Shown here: piece by piece, positions 22,401 to 35,900 of the stretch | Position numbering within the stretch: position 1 is the first letter of the stretch | Layout: each line of letters opens with the position of its first letter | Source of the DNA: Branchiostoma lanceolatum | Taxonomy: Eukaryota; Chordata; Leptocardii; Amphioxiformes; Branchiostomatidae | Direction: 5' to 3' | Length of the DNA stretch: 64,000 nt | Assembly: GCF_035083965.1 (NCBI RefSeq) | Contig: NC_089722.1 | Coordinates: 39,231,958-39,295,957, forward strand | Position numbers and translations under genes: made by a program | The notes under the pieces: model-generated | The model's input: the letters and a program-made list of their open reading frames with translations, nothing else | Told to the model about the DNA's origin: nothing | Database searches by the model: none

Positions 22401-25400
22401 CTGCTGCAGTATCAAGGTCACATACCAGGGGGCCCAAAATCGACCTTGAACTTCGGCTTCCCAACACCTGCCCACATACCAAATATCATAATAATCCATC
22501 CAGAGGTTCTCGAGTTATGCTGGGTACAATAGTCTGGAAACACAAACACACACACACACAGACACACACAGACACACACACACTCACACACACACACACA
22601 CAGACACACCCAAAACTGTATCTCCATTTTTCATGGAGATAATGATCACATAAAAATCTTAAATTTTAAAAAACAGCCCTGTAAGGGACAACTCGTTTCT
22701 TAATTACCATCTTGTTGAGTCCAAGAAACTTAAGCCCAGCTCCAACACAAAAACAAAAAACGGCTTAATTTTTTTTCAAAATCCTTCTACCTAACAAAAG
22801 ATGAATGACTGACTTTGATTATTTATTCAGTTATTCATTTCAATTCCACTTTCTGTTGAAACTTGAACAAATTGGTCTTGTTATGCTATTTAGCAACAAA
22901 GTTGAGCCTTCATGCTAAAACATGTACCTTGTTGGCTTTGCAGCAGGCGGCGTTCTAGGAGATACTGCAGCGGGTCTGAGTGCTGCGGCTGTTTTTGGTG
23001 CTGCTGCTGTTTTCTGTGCTGCGGCTGTTTTCTGCAGCTGCAGGTGTGGCACCCTCCTGTAGGCTGCAGTCTGCTCAGCTGCCATGATCTGCCTCAGGTC
23101 AAAGGCTGAAGATGGTGGACTACTGGGCCTGAATGGAGAAGTAAAATGATTCTCAGTCTCTTCTAGCTGACACTGTCAAACTTGGTCAACCAACAACCTA
23201 TGCTATGCTCAAGATGATTACTTTTGTTGGTCCAGAAATTCTTTTTTTTTTAATGTTTATCTTACATATGAAACACTAAGAATCTGTATCTCTATCATGT
23301 CTTGCCTTGTTGTTCTACTTTCTTTATAAAATCACCACTTACATAAGAAGACCAGATTCTATAGATCCCCTAGGTGGTCTTTTGGGCAACTTTGACTGAT
23401 CATACATCTTACAAAAAGGTAGAGCAGCCATCCTCAATTAAGGTGAAGCATATTGCTTAGTAGTTTAAACAGTAACTTAAGAGTATATCAAACAAAATAA
23501 AGATTACTTCGAATTTCGAAAGACACTAGAAATTTGCGGTCTCTAAATGAAAATTAGAAAGTCAAATCACTAGATACAACACACAACAATAGGAAAAAGT
23601 AACACTTTCGGATTATTATTAATGGTAAGTTATTGAAGATTTAAAAAAATTGATTATCGTCCGTCAAGTTGTTATATGGAAGAGAAACAAAAACAGTTCT
23701 GGTTTGAAGAATTATTTTAGGCCCTACCCTGCCCAAGTCCATGGTCCCTTTTTTGGCACAGCACCAGGTTGCATTGTGGGTGGGGGAGAAGTGCATTCTG
23801 GGATGGATCCATCCTGGCTGGAGGTCTCGTGGTGTGAGGAGGCATCACTCTCAGGAGGGGCTAGGTTCTGGGGGACAAAAATATCACATAAACCTCAAAT
23901 GGAACTCTTGATAACTTAAAGAACCTACCTACATACAAAAAATCATGTCTGAAACAAAACTGGCCCCTGTAGTTTGAAAATTGGGCCCAAACCTAAAACA
24001 ATAACTCTCTGCCCCAAGAGCAATCTACCACTCAAAAATCACAACCATACCATGTCCAGAACACCAGATATAAAAAACGGAAGTTCAATTGCAGTACCTT
24101 AGAAAGTTGCTAGGGGGGTCCATTATCGAACTTTACCTTTGTTTTCCCAACCCCTACCCACCTACCAAAGATCATAAGGATCCATGCACAGCTTCTTGAG
24201 TTATGCAATTAACAAACGCATCTAGACAAACAGCACCTAAAACATAACTTTCTTTCCAACATCTAATTCATAGGACGTCATCTCCATGACACATACCTCT
24301 TTCTCTGGATCCCCATGTGAACTTCTCCCATCATCCTCGCCTGCAGACAGGTCATGAACTCTGACCTCTTCAAAGCTCCTGCTCAGCAGGTCAACATCCT
24401 GATGGTCACCTTTGCCTGGGCTGTATCCCGGCAACAGGTCAGACAGGTTCAGGCCTTTGGTGCTGTCTGTTCTTTTACGTGTGCGTTTCTTGGGTTTAGC
24501 CTGTCAATAGAAACACGTTTCTTCAATTTGTCAAAAAAACAAACCCTGGAGAACAGACCTTCATCAAGGCTGGATAGTCATTATCTCAATAGGATTGACA
24601 TTTGGGGACTGGTGCAAAGTGAGTTGAGTGTTTGCATGACATTTGGTAGGTCCTGGATCCTGATCATGAGTTTGATCCCCGGGGGAGTCATACAAAAACG
24701 GTACATACTGCACTTTCTAATTTGCATTTGGGAAAGAGTATGCAGGAGTTCAACACAGTCTCACAGACCACTACGTATTGCAAAAAGTTCTGTGACCCAC
24801 GGGCTACTGAAACAGACATGGGTGCCGCCCTATGCACAATCTGGTGTGGGAAGGAGTTTAGTGTTGACATGCCTGTAATCTGCAGTTCAAAAGGAAGCCT
24901 CTTGGGGGACTGCCCAATAAATTCACCTCACGGGGTGAAAAATCATGCTACGAATCTCTTGCAGCATATTTCTAGAAGTTTTACAATAAGAACCATCAAG
25001 ATGTACAAACTACAAAAACTGAAACCATACCAAATCATGCTACACATACGAATATCTTGCAGCATATTTCTAAAAGTTTTACAGTAAGATACAGTGTATA
25101 TCAAGACAGCATAAACTCTATGTAGAAAGCATACCTTAGCCTTCTTCCATGCTTGGCTGGGGGTCCCACTGACAGGCTCATGGTTACTGCTGGTGCTGTC
25201 TCTGTGTCTGCGCGGGGAGAACCCACTGTCCTCAACACTGCACAGGTGTACAAAGGATAAAATCGCATTTTTAGACGACAGCCATTTATGGCCATAAAAA
25301 AAGAAGTAAAGTGATCTCGATCCAGTTTAGCTCACTGAAGATCTATTCTTCCACTGGTCGTGACAGAGAAGACACGCACTATGTCCAGTATTTACAGGTT

Positions 25401-26928
25401 CACTGGTCCGGGGAAATTCCCCTAGCTCTTTTTGACAAGCACAATGAACAATGGACCACGGCTTAACGTCCCATCCTAAGGACTGTGACCATTTCTAATA
25501 GCGTACTTGTCCAGTGAGCGACACAGCCAGAATCGAACTCACCACTTCTAGTTCCAGAGGCAGGGCCACTTACCGCTGGACTATGCACGCTACTTGGCTA
25601 CAGCCATTCCATAGACAATAGCCGTTTGGTAGCCATATTTACTAACGGGATCAGCCGACATGAGTGTCCATTTGTAGTATGCATACGGACTTTCAAATAT
25701 TTGGGAGTGTTGTGTCTGATCATCCAAATCATGTAGACGCATTTCTTTTGTCTCTGTTAGTAATCTCAAGAAGGTCTCTTTAGCCTCCTACTTTATAGTA
25801 CTAGCACTTCAAGTTAGTGTAGATATAGAATACAAAGCGGAGTATTTCGTATCGCCCGAAGTACCGGCCCGACAGCCGGAGGGCGATGCGACCTGCGGGT
25901 GGGCCGGGACCGAGGGTGATGCGGAATACACCGTGTTGTATTTAATTTATTTATGTCATACCCACTTGAGAAAACACGTAATTCAATGCGAAATGCCCCA
26001 GAAAAGTTGGTGTCCTCAAACAAAAAATTGTAAAGGCTGCAATTTCAATGACCGAATCTGGTATTCAAATTTTTGACAGCAATGCACTCAGCGCACGCGA
26101 AATGCATCTTAAATATTCAATGGAAGCCTGTGTGATACAAGTAGATCCCCGTGTGATACATATAGAATACAACACGGGGTATTCCGTATCACCCGAGGTA
26201 CCAGCCCGACCGCGGGTCGGATCGCCCGACGGCCGTAGGCCGGAGGGCGATCCGACCCGCGGGAGGGCTGGGACCGAGGGTGATGCGGAATACAACGTGT
26301 TGTATTTTATTTATGTCATACCTTGGCCATACCCACCCGAGAAAACACACATTTCAATGCGGAATGCGCCAGAAGTTGAGGGAGTTTTGTGTCCTCGAAC
26401 AAGAAACTGTAGCAACATTGATTCCAATCTCCGAATCCGGTATTCGAATTTCCGACGGCCGCGCAACCGACGCGTTCGAAATGCGTTCGAAATATTCTAT
26501 GGAAGCCTGTGTGATAACCCTCCCGAACCCTATGTGATCCGGATAGTTATCACACGGTCCGGAACACCCGTATCAGGCCCAGGCATGACATAGAGAAAAT
26601 TATCACACAATGCGGAACACCCTATCAAACGTTTTTTGCGGCCCAGGCATGACATAAACCAAAATATCTGAATGGCTTAAGAGCAGTGTTTTGTGGTGAT
26701 CTGAAGGAGATTCTGTACCTCATGAAGGGGTCGTCAGTGAAGGACTGATCATGAGTCATCTCCATACTGAACTCCTCCTCGTCTAGAGTGTCATCCTCTG
26801 TCGCTATGGTGCTGAGGTCGGGACCGTCCATATAAGGAGTCATGACCCTGCGACACATGGCCGGGATCGAGGCACGGTAAGCAGAGCCAAGCTCATCCAG
26901 GACTTCTTCACTCAACACCTCCAGGCAC
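19408..26928 (-). CDS. IBTK: IBTK exons 17-26: C-terminal region
   Basis: Exons: 26719-26928, 25135-25237, 24297-24500, 23728-23867, 22928-23128, 21963-22103, 21382-21513, 21076-21183, 20207-20339, 19408-19527. Landmarks that align with vertebrate IBTK are IPAMCRRVMTPYMDGPDLS, GLNLSDLLPG, SAFDLRQIM, KMSQKERKRQL, SFRQVLQEEE, the junction-spanning NPW of exons 24-25, and PLALIQ joined to IEERAIQELLEHYAAAGHPE. The exon 24 donor is CCAA|GTAGGT. Exon 21 contains an Ala/Thr-rich run with repeated AAAQKT-like words, which looks recently expanded. Confidence 0.88.
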
Positions 26929-29900
26929 CTGAAGGGACGAATAAACAAGAAATCAAAGATCTCATACCTCTGTAAAAGAGTTTTCACAAATTTCTTAAGG
27001 TTTCCTCCCTGGCTAAGCTGGCATTTTGATTTTCCATTCTTTTATCACTAATGAATTAAGAAAGAACTGTAGCTGTAGTGAATATTGATAGCTGGTCATG
27101 AAAGAATTCTAAATCTGATTTTTTGGACCATATGGATGAAATTTTATTGCCCTTAATATGATTTTTTTTTCTAAGAGAAAATACAACACTTTGTTACATA
27201 CCATGTCTAAAAAGTGCGTCCTTTATTAGAAGAAATACGGTAACACTGCAAGGAATCTAATGTTTTTCCATGTGCATAATGATCAAAGCTACAAACGTAC
27301 GTTCGCAAAAATTGATATCTATGAAATGTCTATAGTTATAAGAAAATGATTTTTTTAATTGGGTAAAAACAATTATTTTCTAATAACTACAGATGATAAG
27401 TAGATATCAATTTGATTATTTTTACCATCATCTGGTGTTCATTTGTCAGTGTAAAATGATAAAAACAGAAACTTAATCTATGCCCTGACCCTTGCCCTTG
27501 TCCTATGACCCAACCCTTGTCCTATAACCCGACCCTTGCCCTATGACCTGACCTTGTCTCTAGCAGAGGTGCCATGTTGAGACAGATGAACTGTGTACAG
27601 GCTGCCTTCAGCTGTTGTGAGTTGAACACGGAGGCAAACTCCAACAGTTCGGCAACGTTTCTCAGGGTGACTGCATGGGCAGAAATAGGAAGAAACAACA
27701 GTTTAGGAAGATAAAAACAAAACAAAAGGAGAAAGCTTTTAATATTTAGATCGAAAAAGATGCCTTCAGCTGAGCTAGAACACAGCCTCCAACAGTTCGC
27801 AGCATGACTTAAACAACCTCGAAATAGTGGGTGCATGCACACCTGTGTGCACCCAAAATTGGAGCAGTGCGCTTAATTTTTGACTGTGGGTGCACCAGTG
27901 TACCTAGATATTTTTGTAGGCTATAGGGTAAAGGCACTATTGCACATCTATCGACAAATCAGGGTTGATAACTCTTTTGCATTATGTGTGCTTTTCACAA
28001 GCACAGCATAACCTCCTCTACAACAAAAACTAGTTTTATTGTAAATTCATTTCATTTGTGGGGACGTAACATTGCGACAGAAGGGAAAAGACGTCGCTGT
28101 GTCCTAAGTTAAAACGACTCTGTATCACAGTAGTACTAGTAACATTTGCCGTGCCATGAATTTGAGCTGGAGAGTTCACTGTGAAAACCAGTAAAATCAA
28201 ACAATCGGGAACATTTCAAGATTTTCAGTAACTTACTGAGGTTGACGAGTGAGACTTCGCACATTTCCTTGAGCCTGGTGATGAGCAGTCGGTCTGCAGT
28301 GGTCAGCACGTTACACAGCAGCTCCATGTTCTGTGACTCTCGGACAGGCCGACAGTCGTCTGTATACAGGAATTCTAACACATGGGACAGGACGTCTGAG
28401 GGGATGGGCAGTTCTAGTGGGGTGTCTGCAGAAGTCTGGAAGGTAGTACAGTTTGTTGGTTAGTTAGTACGTTACACAGGAGATCAGTGTTCTGTGACTC
28501 TCGGACAGGCCGACAGTCGTCTGTATACAGGAACTCTAACACATGGGACAGGACGTCTGAGGGGATGGGCAGTTCCAGTGGGGTGTCTGCAGAAGTCTGG
28601 AATGTAGTACAGTTTGTTGGTTAGTTAGTACGTTACACAGGAGATCAGTGTTCTGTGACTCTCGGACAGGCCGACAGTCGTCTGTATACAGGAACTCTAA
28701 CACATGGGACAGGACGTCTGAGGGGATGGGCAGTTCTAGTGGGGTGTCTGCAGAAGTCTGGAATGCAGCACAGTTTGTTGGTTTGTAAGTGCGTTACACA
28801 GGAGATCTGTGTTCTGTTCTGAGTGTGAAATAAGTCCCTTATTTGATTTTCTAAGGAAAACTGAATTAAACTCATCAGGCACGTTTGGGACCCCATTCTT
28901 CGTACTGTATCAGCAGCACCTAGCTGTAGTGCAAAGTAAAACCAGTCAGGATTGCCCCGAGGCAGGTGACAGACAGTGACCGAAACGTTGGCGCAGGTGA
29001 CTATGTAATTGGTTGTACTACTTTGCTATCCAACCTGATGAGACTGTTATAATCAGCACGTTGACAGAAGGTAATGCGTACATTGTATACCGCAATTAGC
29101 CTGCCATTTAAACCTATTGTAACTGCCGAATCTCTTTTGTTCTCTTTGGTCTACGTTGCATCAGAGTAACAGCCATTGCATAAGATATGTCTTTGGACAC
29201 AACTAAATGGACCTATATATGAGCACCCTCATTAAATCAGGACCCCTATCGCTCCACGTTTGCCCCTTCGCGAGAGCCAACGTGGAGCGATAGGGGTCCT
29301 GACTTAATGAGAGTGATATACGAGATGTTAACCTTGAATACGCGAAGACAACCATAAACGCTTAGAAACGTTCTGGCGACATGGCATTTAATCTATTCCA
29401 AAGTGAGAGAAAAGTTTAACACCTACCTCCAACCATCCGGACCCCAGCATGCTGTGGAAGTACTCCAGCTGGGCAACCAGCACACACTTGTGACACGGCA
29501 CCACCTCCCCGTCCACACACTTGATGGACAGGTCGTACAAGTGGGGGCTTTTAGTCCGGGTGAACCTGAAGCGCTGAGTCTGTTTCTTCTCCGTGATCTC
29601 CACTTTCGAGCCGACCAGTTTCACCCCTTCTAACCTGGTCGCACAAAACAAAATTGTCATTTTACGATATTTCAACAAGAAAAACTTCCAAAGCACCAAT
29701 ATCACAATAAATGCAACCTTAAGTCTAGTTGTATTGTACGTATTTGTCTTAACTTTGGAACCTACCAGCTTTGCCCTTCCAACCTAGTGATTCTAAACAT
29801 AATAGTCCATTTTGTTGCCATTTTTATACATAAAAGCTTTCAAAACTTAAGTCAAACCGGTACAACTACAAGTGACAACTTGGTCAATGTGACCATTTGG

Positions 29901-32900
29901 TGGTCCCTTCCACATAGACCAGATTTTATCAGCCTAGTGTGGTCTACTTGGGCAGTTTTGACTGTAAAATCACAAATGCAGCTCATACATTCCTGAAGCC
30001 AGGACAATCATCAACTTACCTTTTTACCAGATTTTGGACACCAAACCTCTTGGCAGTGTTCTGAAGAACTTTGACAGGGTTTGAGGAGTCTTCAGCCTGC
30101 TGGTTGGACTTGGCCTCCTTAGACTTGGACTCCTTGGTCGGTTTGTTCTTCTGCTTCTGAGACTTTTTCCCTTGTGAGTAAACGCTGAAGGCTGACTGGT
30201 GAGCGATGTCGTCCAGAGAAAACTCCCCAAACTCTCCATTCTTCACCCCGTTCAACATCCCCGTGTCTCCCCCACCTTTGCCCTCTGACCCTTCAACTTT
30301 GATCTTGAACTTTGGCCTATAACCTGGGGTCAGCAGGTCACAGGTGTCAGAATAGATGTACTGGAGGAGGTTCAGGAAGATGTGATGGTTGACCTTCTCG
30401 ACCTTGACGACTTCTTTGCTGACCTTGAGGACTTCTGGGTTGTTGGAGTCGGGACCGTCGAGGTTGTCGGAGTGGAAAAGTTTGCGGAAATAGTCGCTAC
30501 GAGAGGCGAGGATGAACTTGTGGGCTGGGATGGACTGGCCATGCAGCTGGAAAGGAAAAAGAGTTTTGTTTCGTTTATTTAGATCTCTGTTAGTAGTGAT
30601 ACTGCATTTCTCTTCCTGGAGTCCATGAAATAACATAAAATAATACAACAAGACCAAACTGAAATACACAACAAAAGGTAAATTTGTTTTAACAGAAAAC
30701 TTCAATAAGGCGAACTCAAAATTAGAGTGGTAGATGCCAGAGGTCAAGATTAAAATGATGTAAATCAAAATATTACTATCATATGATTTCATGGATGACA
30801 TCCTGGGCAGACTGTACCCACCTGTATGATGACATCATGAATGTTGTCATGGCAACTGGCCTCGTCCATGAGAGTCCTGAAGGTTTTCCCCATCTCCGAT
30901 GGACTGATGGACGGCACCTCGAGTAGACTGCAGGGAATACAACATTCATATACCAGTTAAGACTTGTTCGATCAGTCTACAGCTATTAAAGGCAACCAAA
31001 GCAATATCATTGCCCAAAAAATTGAAATAAGATAATGCTGAAATATTTATGGTCATTTACTAAGTAACACATTTACGTAGTAATTCATACTTTGAGCATT
31101 TTAAAACCACGCAAAAATGTGCTTTACGATGATCCCCTTAGTTTCACGAGCCAGCGACGGTTTTATAGAGCTCTCACATCACAACGACAGCATATTTTGC
31201 ATCATAGACGTTGCTATACATTGTGATACTGTTATTTGAACTAGTCATGTATAGAAATGACTGAATAAATAGGCTTTGAAAATTCAAATGTTTTTGGTCC
31301 TAATATTGCTTGGGTTTCCTTTAACACAATGAGTTGATGAAATAATAACCTTTTCTGACAAACATTAAAAACATCTTAATGAGTTAATCATCTCTGACTT
31401 CAAGAAAGCTATTTTGTATTTCATAGGTCTGGAATAACATCTGCATTGAGCATTCCAATTGCAAGTAAAATCATTGTAAAAGGTAAAGGTAGTTCCATTG
31501 CCTTTTTGAGGTCGTAGGGGCATTTGGTTTTTATCTATTGTGTCTAACTCTAAGGCACGGTTCTGGAAGGCAGAGCCCATCCCTGTCCTTCCACCACCTT
31601 TGACCTCCCCAACCAAAGTCAGGCCTATGTACCCGTTTCTGCACCTGGATTAAGTGGGGAAAGTTGTTACATGTATTTCTAATTGCCTTTCCCAAGGACA
31701 GAACGTCTAGCCAGGAGGCAAACCCAGTATCTCTCAATCTCGTGTCTACTTGCCGAGCTACTCTGCCATTCAACACCACATATAGTACTCCAGCATAATT
31801 AATGACTCTTCCCCTTACCTAGCCTTTGGGTCCACCTGCAGAGCAACAAAGTTCCTCCCCTTGGGGTCAGAGGTGACCCCCGTTGCACGGTGGATGAAGG
31901 GGATCCTCTCCAGCTGAACGGCGTCTTTTTCTTCCTTCTCAAACTTCTCCACAACCGCCGCCAACGAGAAGGAGTCAAAAGAGGACAAGGTCTTGTCTTT
32001 GGTCTCAGCACCTGAAACATGTGTCTGTGATAGTCTTGGGCAAGACTGTACTCTTTTGAGACAAAGCAAAGAGGACCAAGTGTGCAAAAATGGATACAAC
32101 AGAATCTAGTAATGGGAAGATATGAGGAATCTGTTATGGGAGAATATGAGGATTTAATATCATAAAAAGTGTTTATTAGGCCAGAAAATTGACAGAAAAA
32201 AAAGACATAAACATGCAAGACAGATAGTTTACAGATTGTAGCAGTATCTCTTTATTCAAAGGCTGTGAAAATTGGGTACAAACCATGTACAAGAATAGCC
32301 ACTGTACATTCTACATTTAAAACATGTGTGTATTCTTCATGTACCTATCTTTTTTTAAATGGGGTAGGAAACACACTGCATTTGCTATCTACTTCATCAT
32401 TTACGGTAGAGTGTGTAGTCCAGTGGTTAGGGATCTTGCCTCTGGAACTAGAAGCCCTGGGTTCGATCCCGGCTGTGTCGACATGCACGCTACCAGGAAG
32501 GGTCGCAGTCCTTAGCACGGGGCGTTAATTTAAGCCGTGGTCCAATGTTCATTGTGCTTGTGGAAAGAGCTAGGGGAATTTCCCCGGTACAATGAACCTG
32601 TAAATACTGGACATAGTGTCTGTCTTCCTGCCACGACCAGTGGAAGATTAGCTCATCTGTTCATTGAGTTCATTTGTGATAAACTGGTTCACTTTCCTTT
32701 CCTTTCCAATTACGCAATGTACATTCAATCATTTATACCCTCCATTCCCTCCATCATCCTCACCTTTTGCGGTTACAGCCTCCTGTTTTTTCTTGAGGCT
32801 GACGAAGCTGCCGGTGAAGCCCTCCCCCTGCGGCGTACATAGCACAATCCCGTTCTTGTGGACGCTCACGTCCGTCACCAGGAGGTCGCGGCGACGGAAG

Positions 32901-35900
32901 TTCCACGAGCAACGGCGGAAGGACGAGTAGGAAGGTCTCCAGACGTACACCTGCATACAAGATCAAAGATCATCTTAGACCAGACCATCTTGTTATTTTG
33001 TTTCTCAAATGTTTCCAAATAAATTTACACATAGAAGCATCCACAGCACTTGTAAGTAGGTTTGAGGCGTGGATTATTGTAAACATGATGAACTAAATTT
33101 TAATCTATGTTACTTTAATTTCAGAAGTATGTATTGTGGCTAGGCCTTAGCCAATAGGACCGATCAAATCTCAAGAAAGACTTTACAACACAAACATGGG
33201 AAAAGTTGGACAACTTGTAGACCAATGAAAAAGCTCTTAACAGATTAAACTGACATAAATCATGTAAGGGTGGAGCTTATTGGCTGAATTGTGTTGGAAA
33301 TTATGTTTCATCTTTGTTTCAGAATATCAAGGCAGATATTATGTTTAACCAGCATTTGTATTTTCTAGACATTGTGGTTAAAAACACATTTACAAACTCA
33401 ATATTTCTAAAACATGACAAAACTTTATATGGGTACAAGGTGATCATTGTTACTGTCCAATGAACAAGCTGTTCACATCCTTAGCGTGCTATAAACATCA
33501 TGTAACAGCTAACCTTATTGGCTGAGTTGAGAGCCAACACGACTAAGTCGTCTCCCCCCTGTTCCTGCAGCGTGTCTCGGTCCAGGCTGGAGTCCAGGTG
33601 TCCCCCAAACACAGCCAGCTTAGTCAGGTGCAGCTGCCTGCAACAAACAACAGGTGCCAAGGCAGTCTTGTGGTTAGGGCGGTTGACTCACAATCTAAAG
33701 GTTCTGGTCCACTGGCAAAAACCACAGTGTGTAGGATGTTTTTTGGAGTTGTCAACAATTGGAACTAACTACCAGAGGATGAAGTTAAAGACGACTCAGT
33801 TAACTGTTTTAAGACAAGGCTGGATTTACACTGGGAGAAGAAGAGGTACCTTCCAGAGTGAGAAGAGGATGACAACACAGGCCTGCCCTCCTTCACCGAA
33901 AAATCCTCAAGGTATCCTCAAGGTATTTTTGTATGCCCTCTCTATAAATCCTTGAGCTAAAAGCCTGAGGAGGCGCCTTGGACACATTAAAGGGCTAGCA
34001 ACCCCTCCCTGTAAAGATATAGGGACCTGAACCTAAACCTCTGGATTCGAATCCGGACCTGAACCTGAACGAGAGTTTAGGTCACGCATCCCTAGCTACA
34101 AGGGTTTGAAAGAATGATATTTGTAAGATCAACTGACTTGGAAGCAATCTTTCTGCACTGATAGTCCGATAGGAGGAACACGTCGTAGTTGTCTCCCTTC
34201 TGTGTCGCGATGACCGTCGCCCCGTCGCTGGCGGTTACCATGGCGATGTGAATGTCCTTCAGGTTGAGGGCAGAGACCAGGTGAGGCTGGACCTGCGTCC
34301 TGTCACCTTTGGGTAGACCTGAAGACCCCAACAGTACACTTGTTTTAAAGACGAACATCATAAGCTCGCTACAATAGCGGAATCACACAACAGACTGACT
34401 GCTGGTTTTTGTTAACGTTTGATACACTTAAAAATACAGGCAGCAAACCCTTTAAAATCTGCTACAGAGGTGTTGTTTTAATTGGAATAAGGCCGTGTTG
34501 ATTTCATTATATGGATGACATCCACACACACATCAATTTTTGTCCATTTCGCAAAAAAAAGTTTTGGCCATACTGTAAATCGTAAAAAGCAGCAACAAAG
34601 TGAGAAGATATATGCTGTAAATTGCAAAACAAAATATTTCGGAAAACGGATACTAATGTGTCAGAATGCCAGAGTCAGTTCCAAAGTCAAAGATGAAATT
34701 CTGAAAGAACAAAAAATGAAGAATATATATTTTGGTATATACCATTCTCTGTGTGTTAAGTTTTGTTCATCCTTCCTGACCATGTAGATTTTATAATGAA
34801 GGCAACTTTTTTTGGCCAAACTATTTTTCATTTGCACGCTTGCATCAGTTTTGGTGTCCCTAGAGGATGTCATTCATATAATCAAATCAACATGGCCTAA
34901 TCAAGTAAAAAAATTTGGCTTGAATCTTGACTAATATAGAAAGTTTTGATAAAATTTTGGGTAAGATATGCATTTGGCATTCCTTAACTTGAATGGCTTT
35001 ATTATGATATAATAAGTAAAACTAGATTTTTCTACCGAGGTGCCCGGCATTGAGCCCACATGTGTAGACAGCATCGTCCGTCCACAATACCGTGTGGAAA
35101 CGTCCCGCTGCCACGCCCTTTATACGCTTGTTCCGCAGGTACTTTGGGGCAACCTGCAGGAAAAAACACAACAAAAAAAAAAGATGTACCCTGAGTCCAC
35201 TAATACATATTTAGCGGGTTACATATATCCGCCACATTAAAAAAGAGTATTTTTGAGAGATCTCTTGTGCAGCACCCCTAGGTCTGCACAGTTAAGATAT
35301 GCAGGAGTGCATTAAACTGGGATGTTGCAGCTGAGATCTCTTTAGATGCATTTTTTCAGGGTCACGGATATATGTGACCAGACGGACTTAAGTTAGGAAA
35401 ACATTATTAAATACATACTATTAGGTCTCTATTCTATCATGTCCTCTATGGAAATTCAAGTGCTAGACATTTTTAGTAAACTTTGCTGAGAAGTTGATAT
35501 ATTGTACCAAGAGTCGTACACAATTGTAGCAAGTTTTACAGATACAAAAGTTCAATGTTGACAAATGAAATGTTTTCTGGACGTTACAACATAGCTCGAC
35601 CACAGAATATCTTCATCTTTTGAGCCATGCAAATCAGTGGCAACGACCTGTAGGTCACTGACCTGTCTGGGAGTGGTGGAGAATTTTGGTACAGGCTGCA
35701 CCCCCAGCTGATGGCAATAGTTCAGCCCAAAACTGAACACTGTGTTTCTGGAAACAACAACAGATTATAACATAAAAGTTGACAATCTTACAGTTATAGC
35801 TGTTAAGGTCATGAAGAAAATATTCCTAAGAATCAAACTTATTCAGGTATCAACCCAAAACTGAACAATTTGTTTTTGGTTTCAATGGAAGAAATCGAAA

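Noticed and set aside
24354..24878. Plus-strand open frame of 174 codons
   Set aside because: It overlaps IBTK exon 19 antisense, shows no family resemblance, and has no splice or promoter support.
26048..26593. Plus-strand frame of 181 codons over the GC-hairpin elements
   Set aside because: It follows the repeated element and its hairpin; the minus strand is equally open, as expected of GC-rich repeats.
32405..32480. Possible tRNA gene with good box B
   Set aside because: It is the head of a SINE with a second copy at 25325-25600 sharing the same non-tRNA body.
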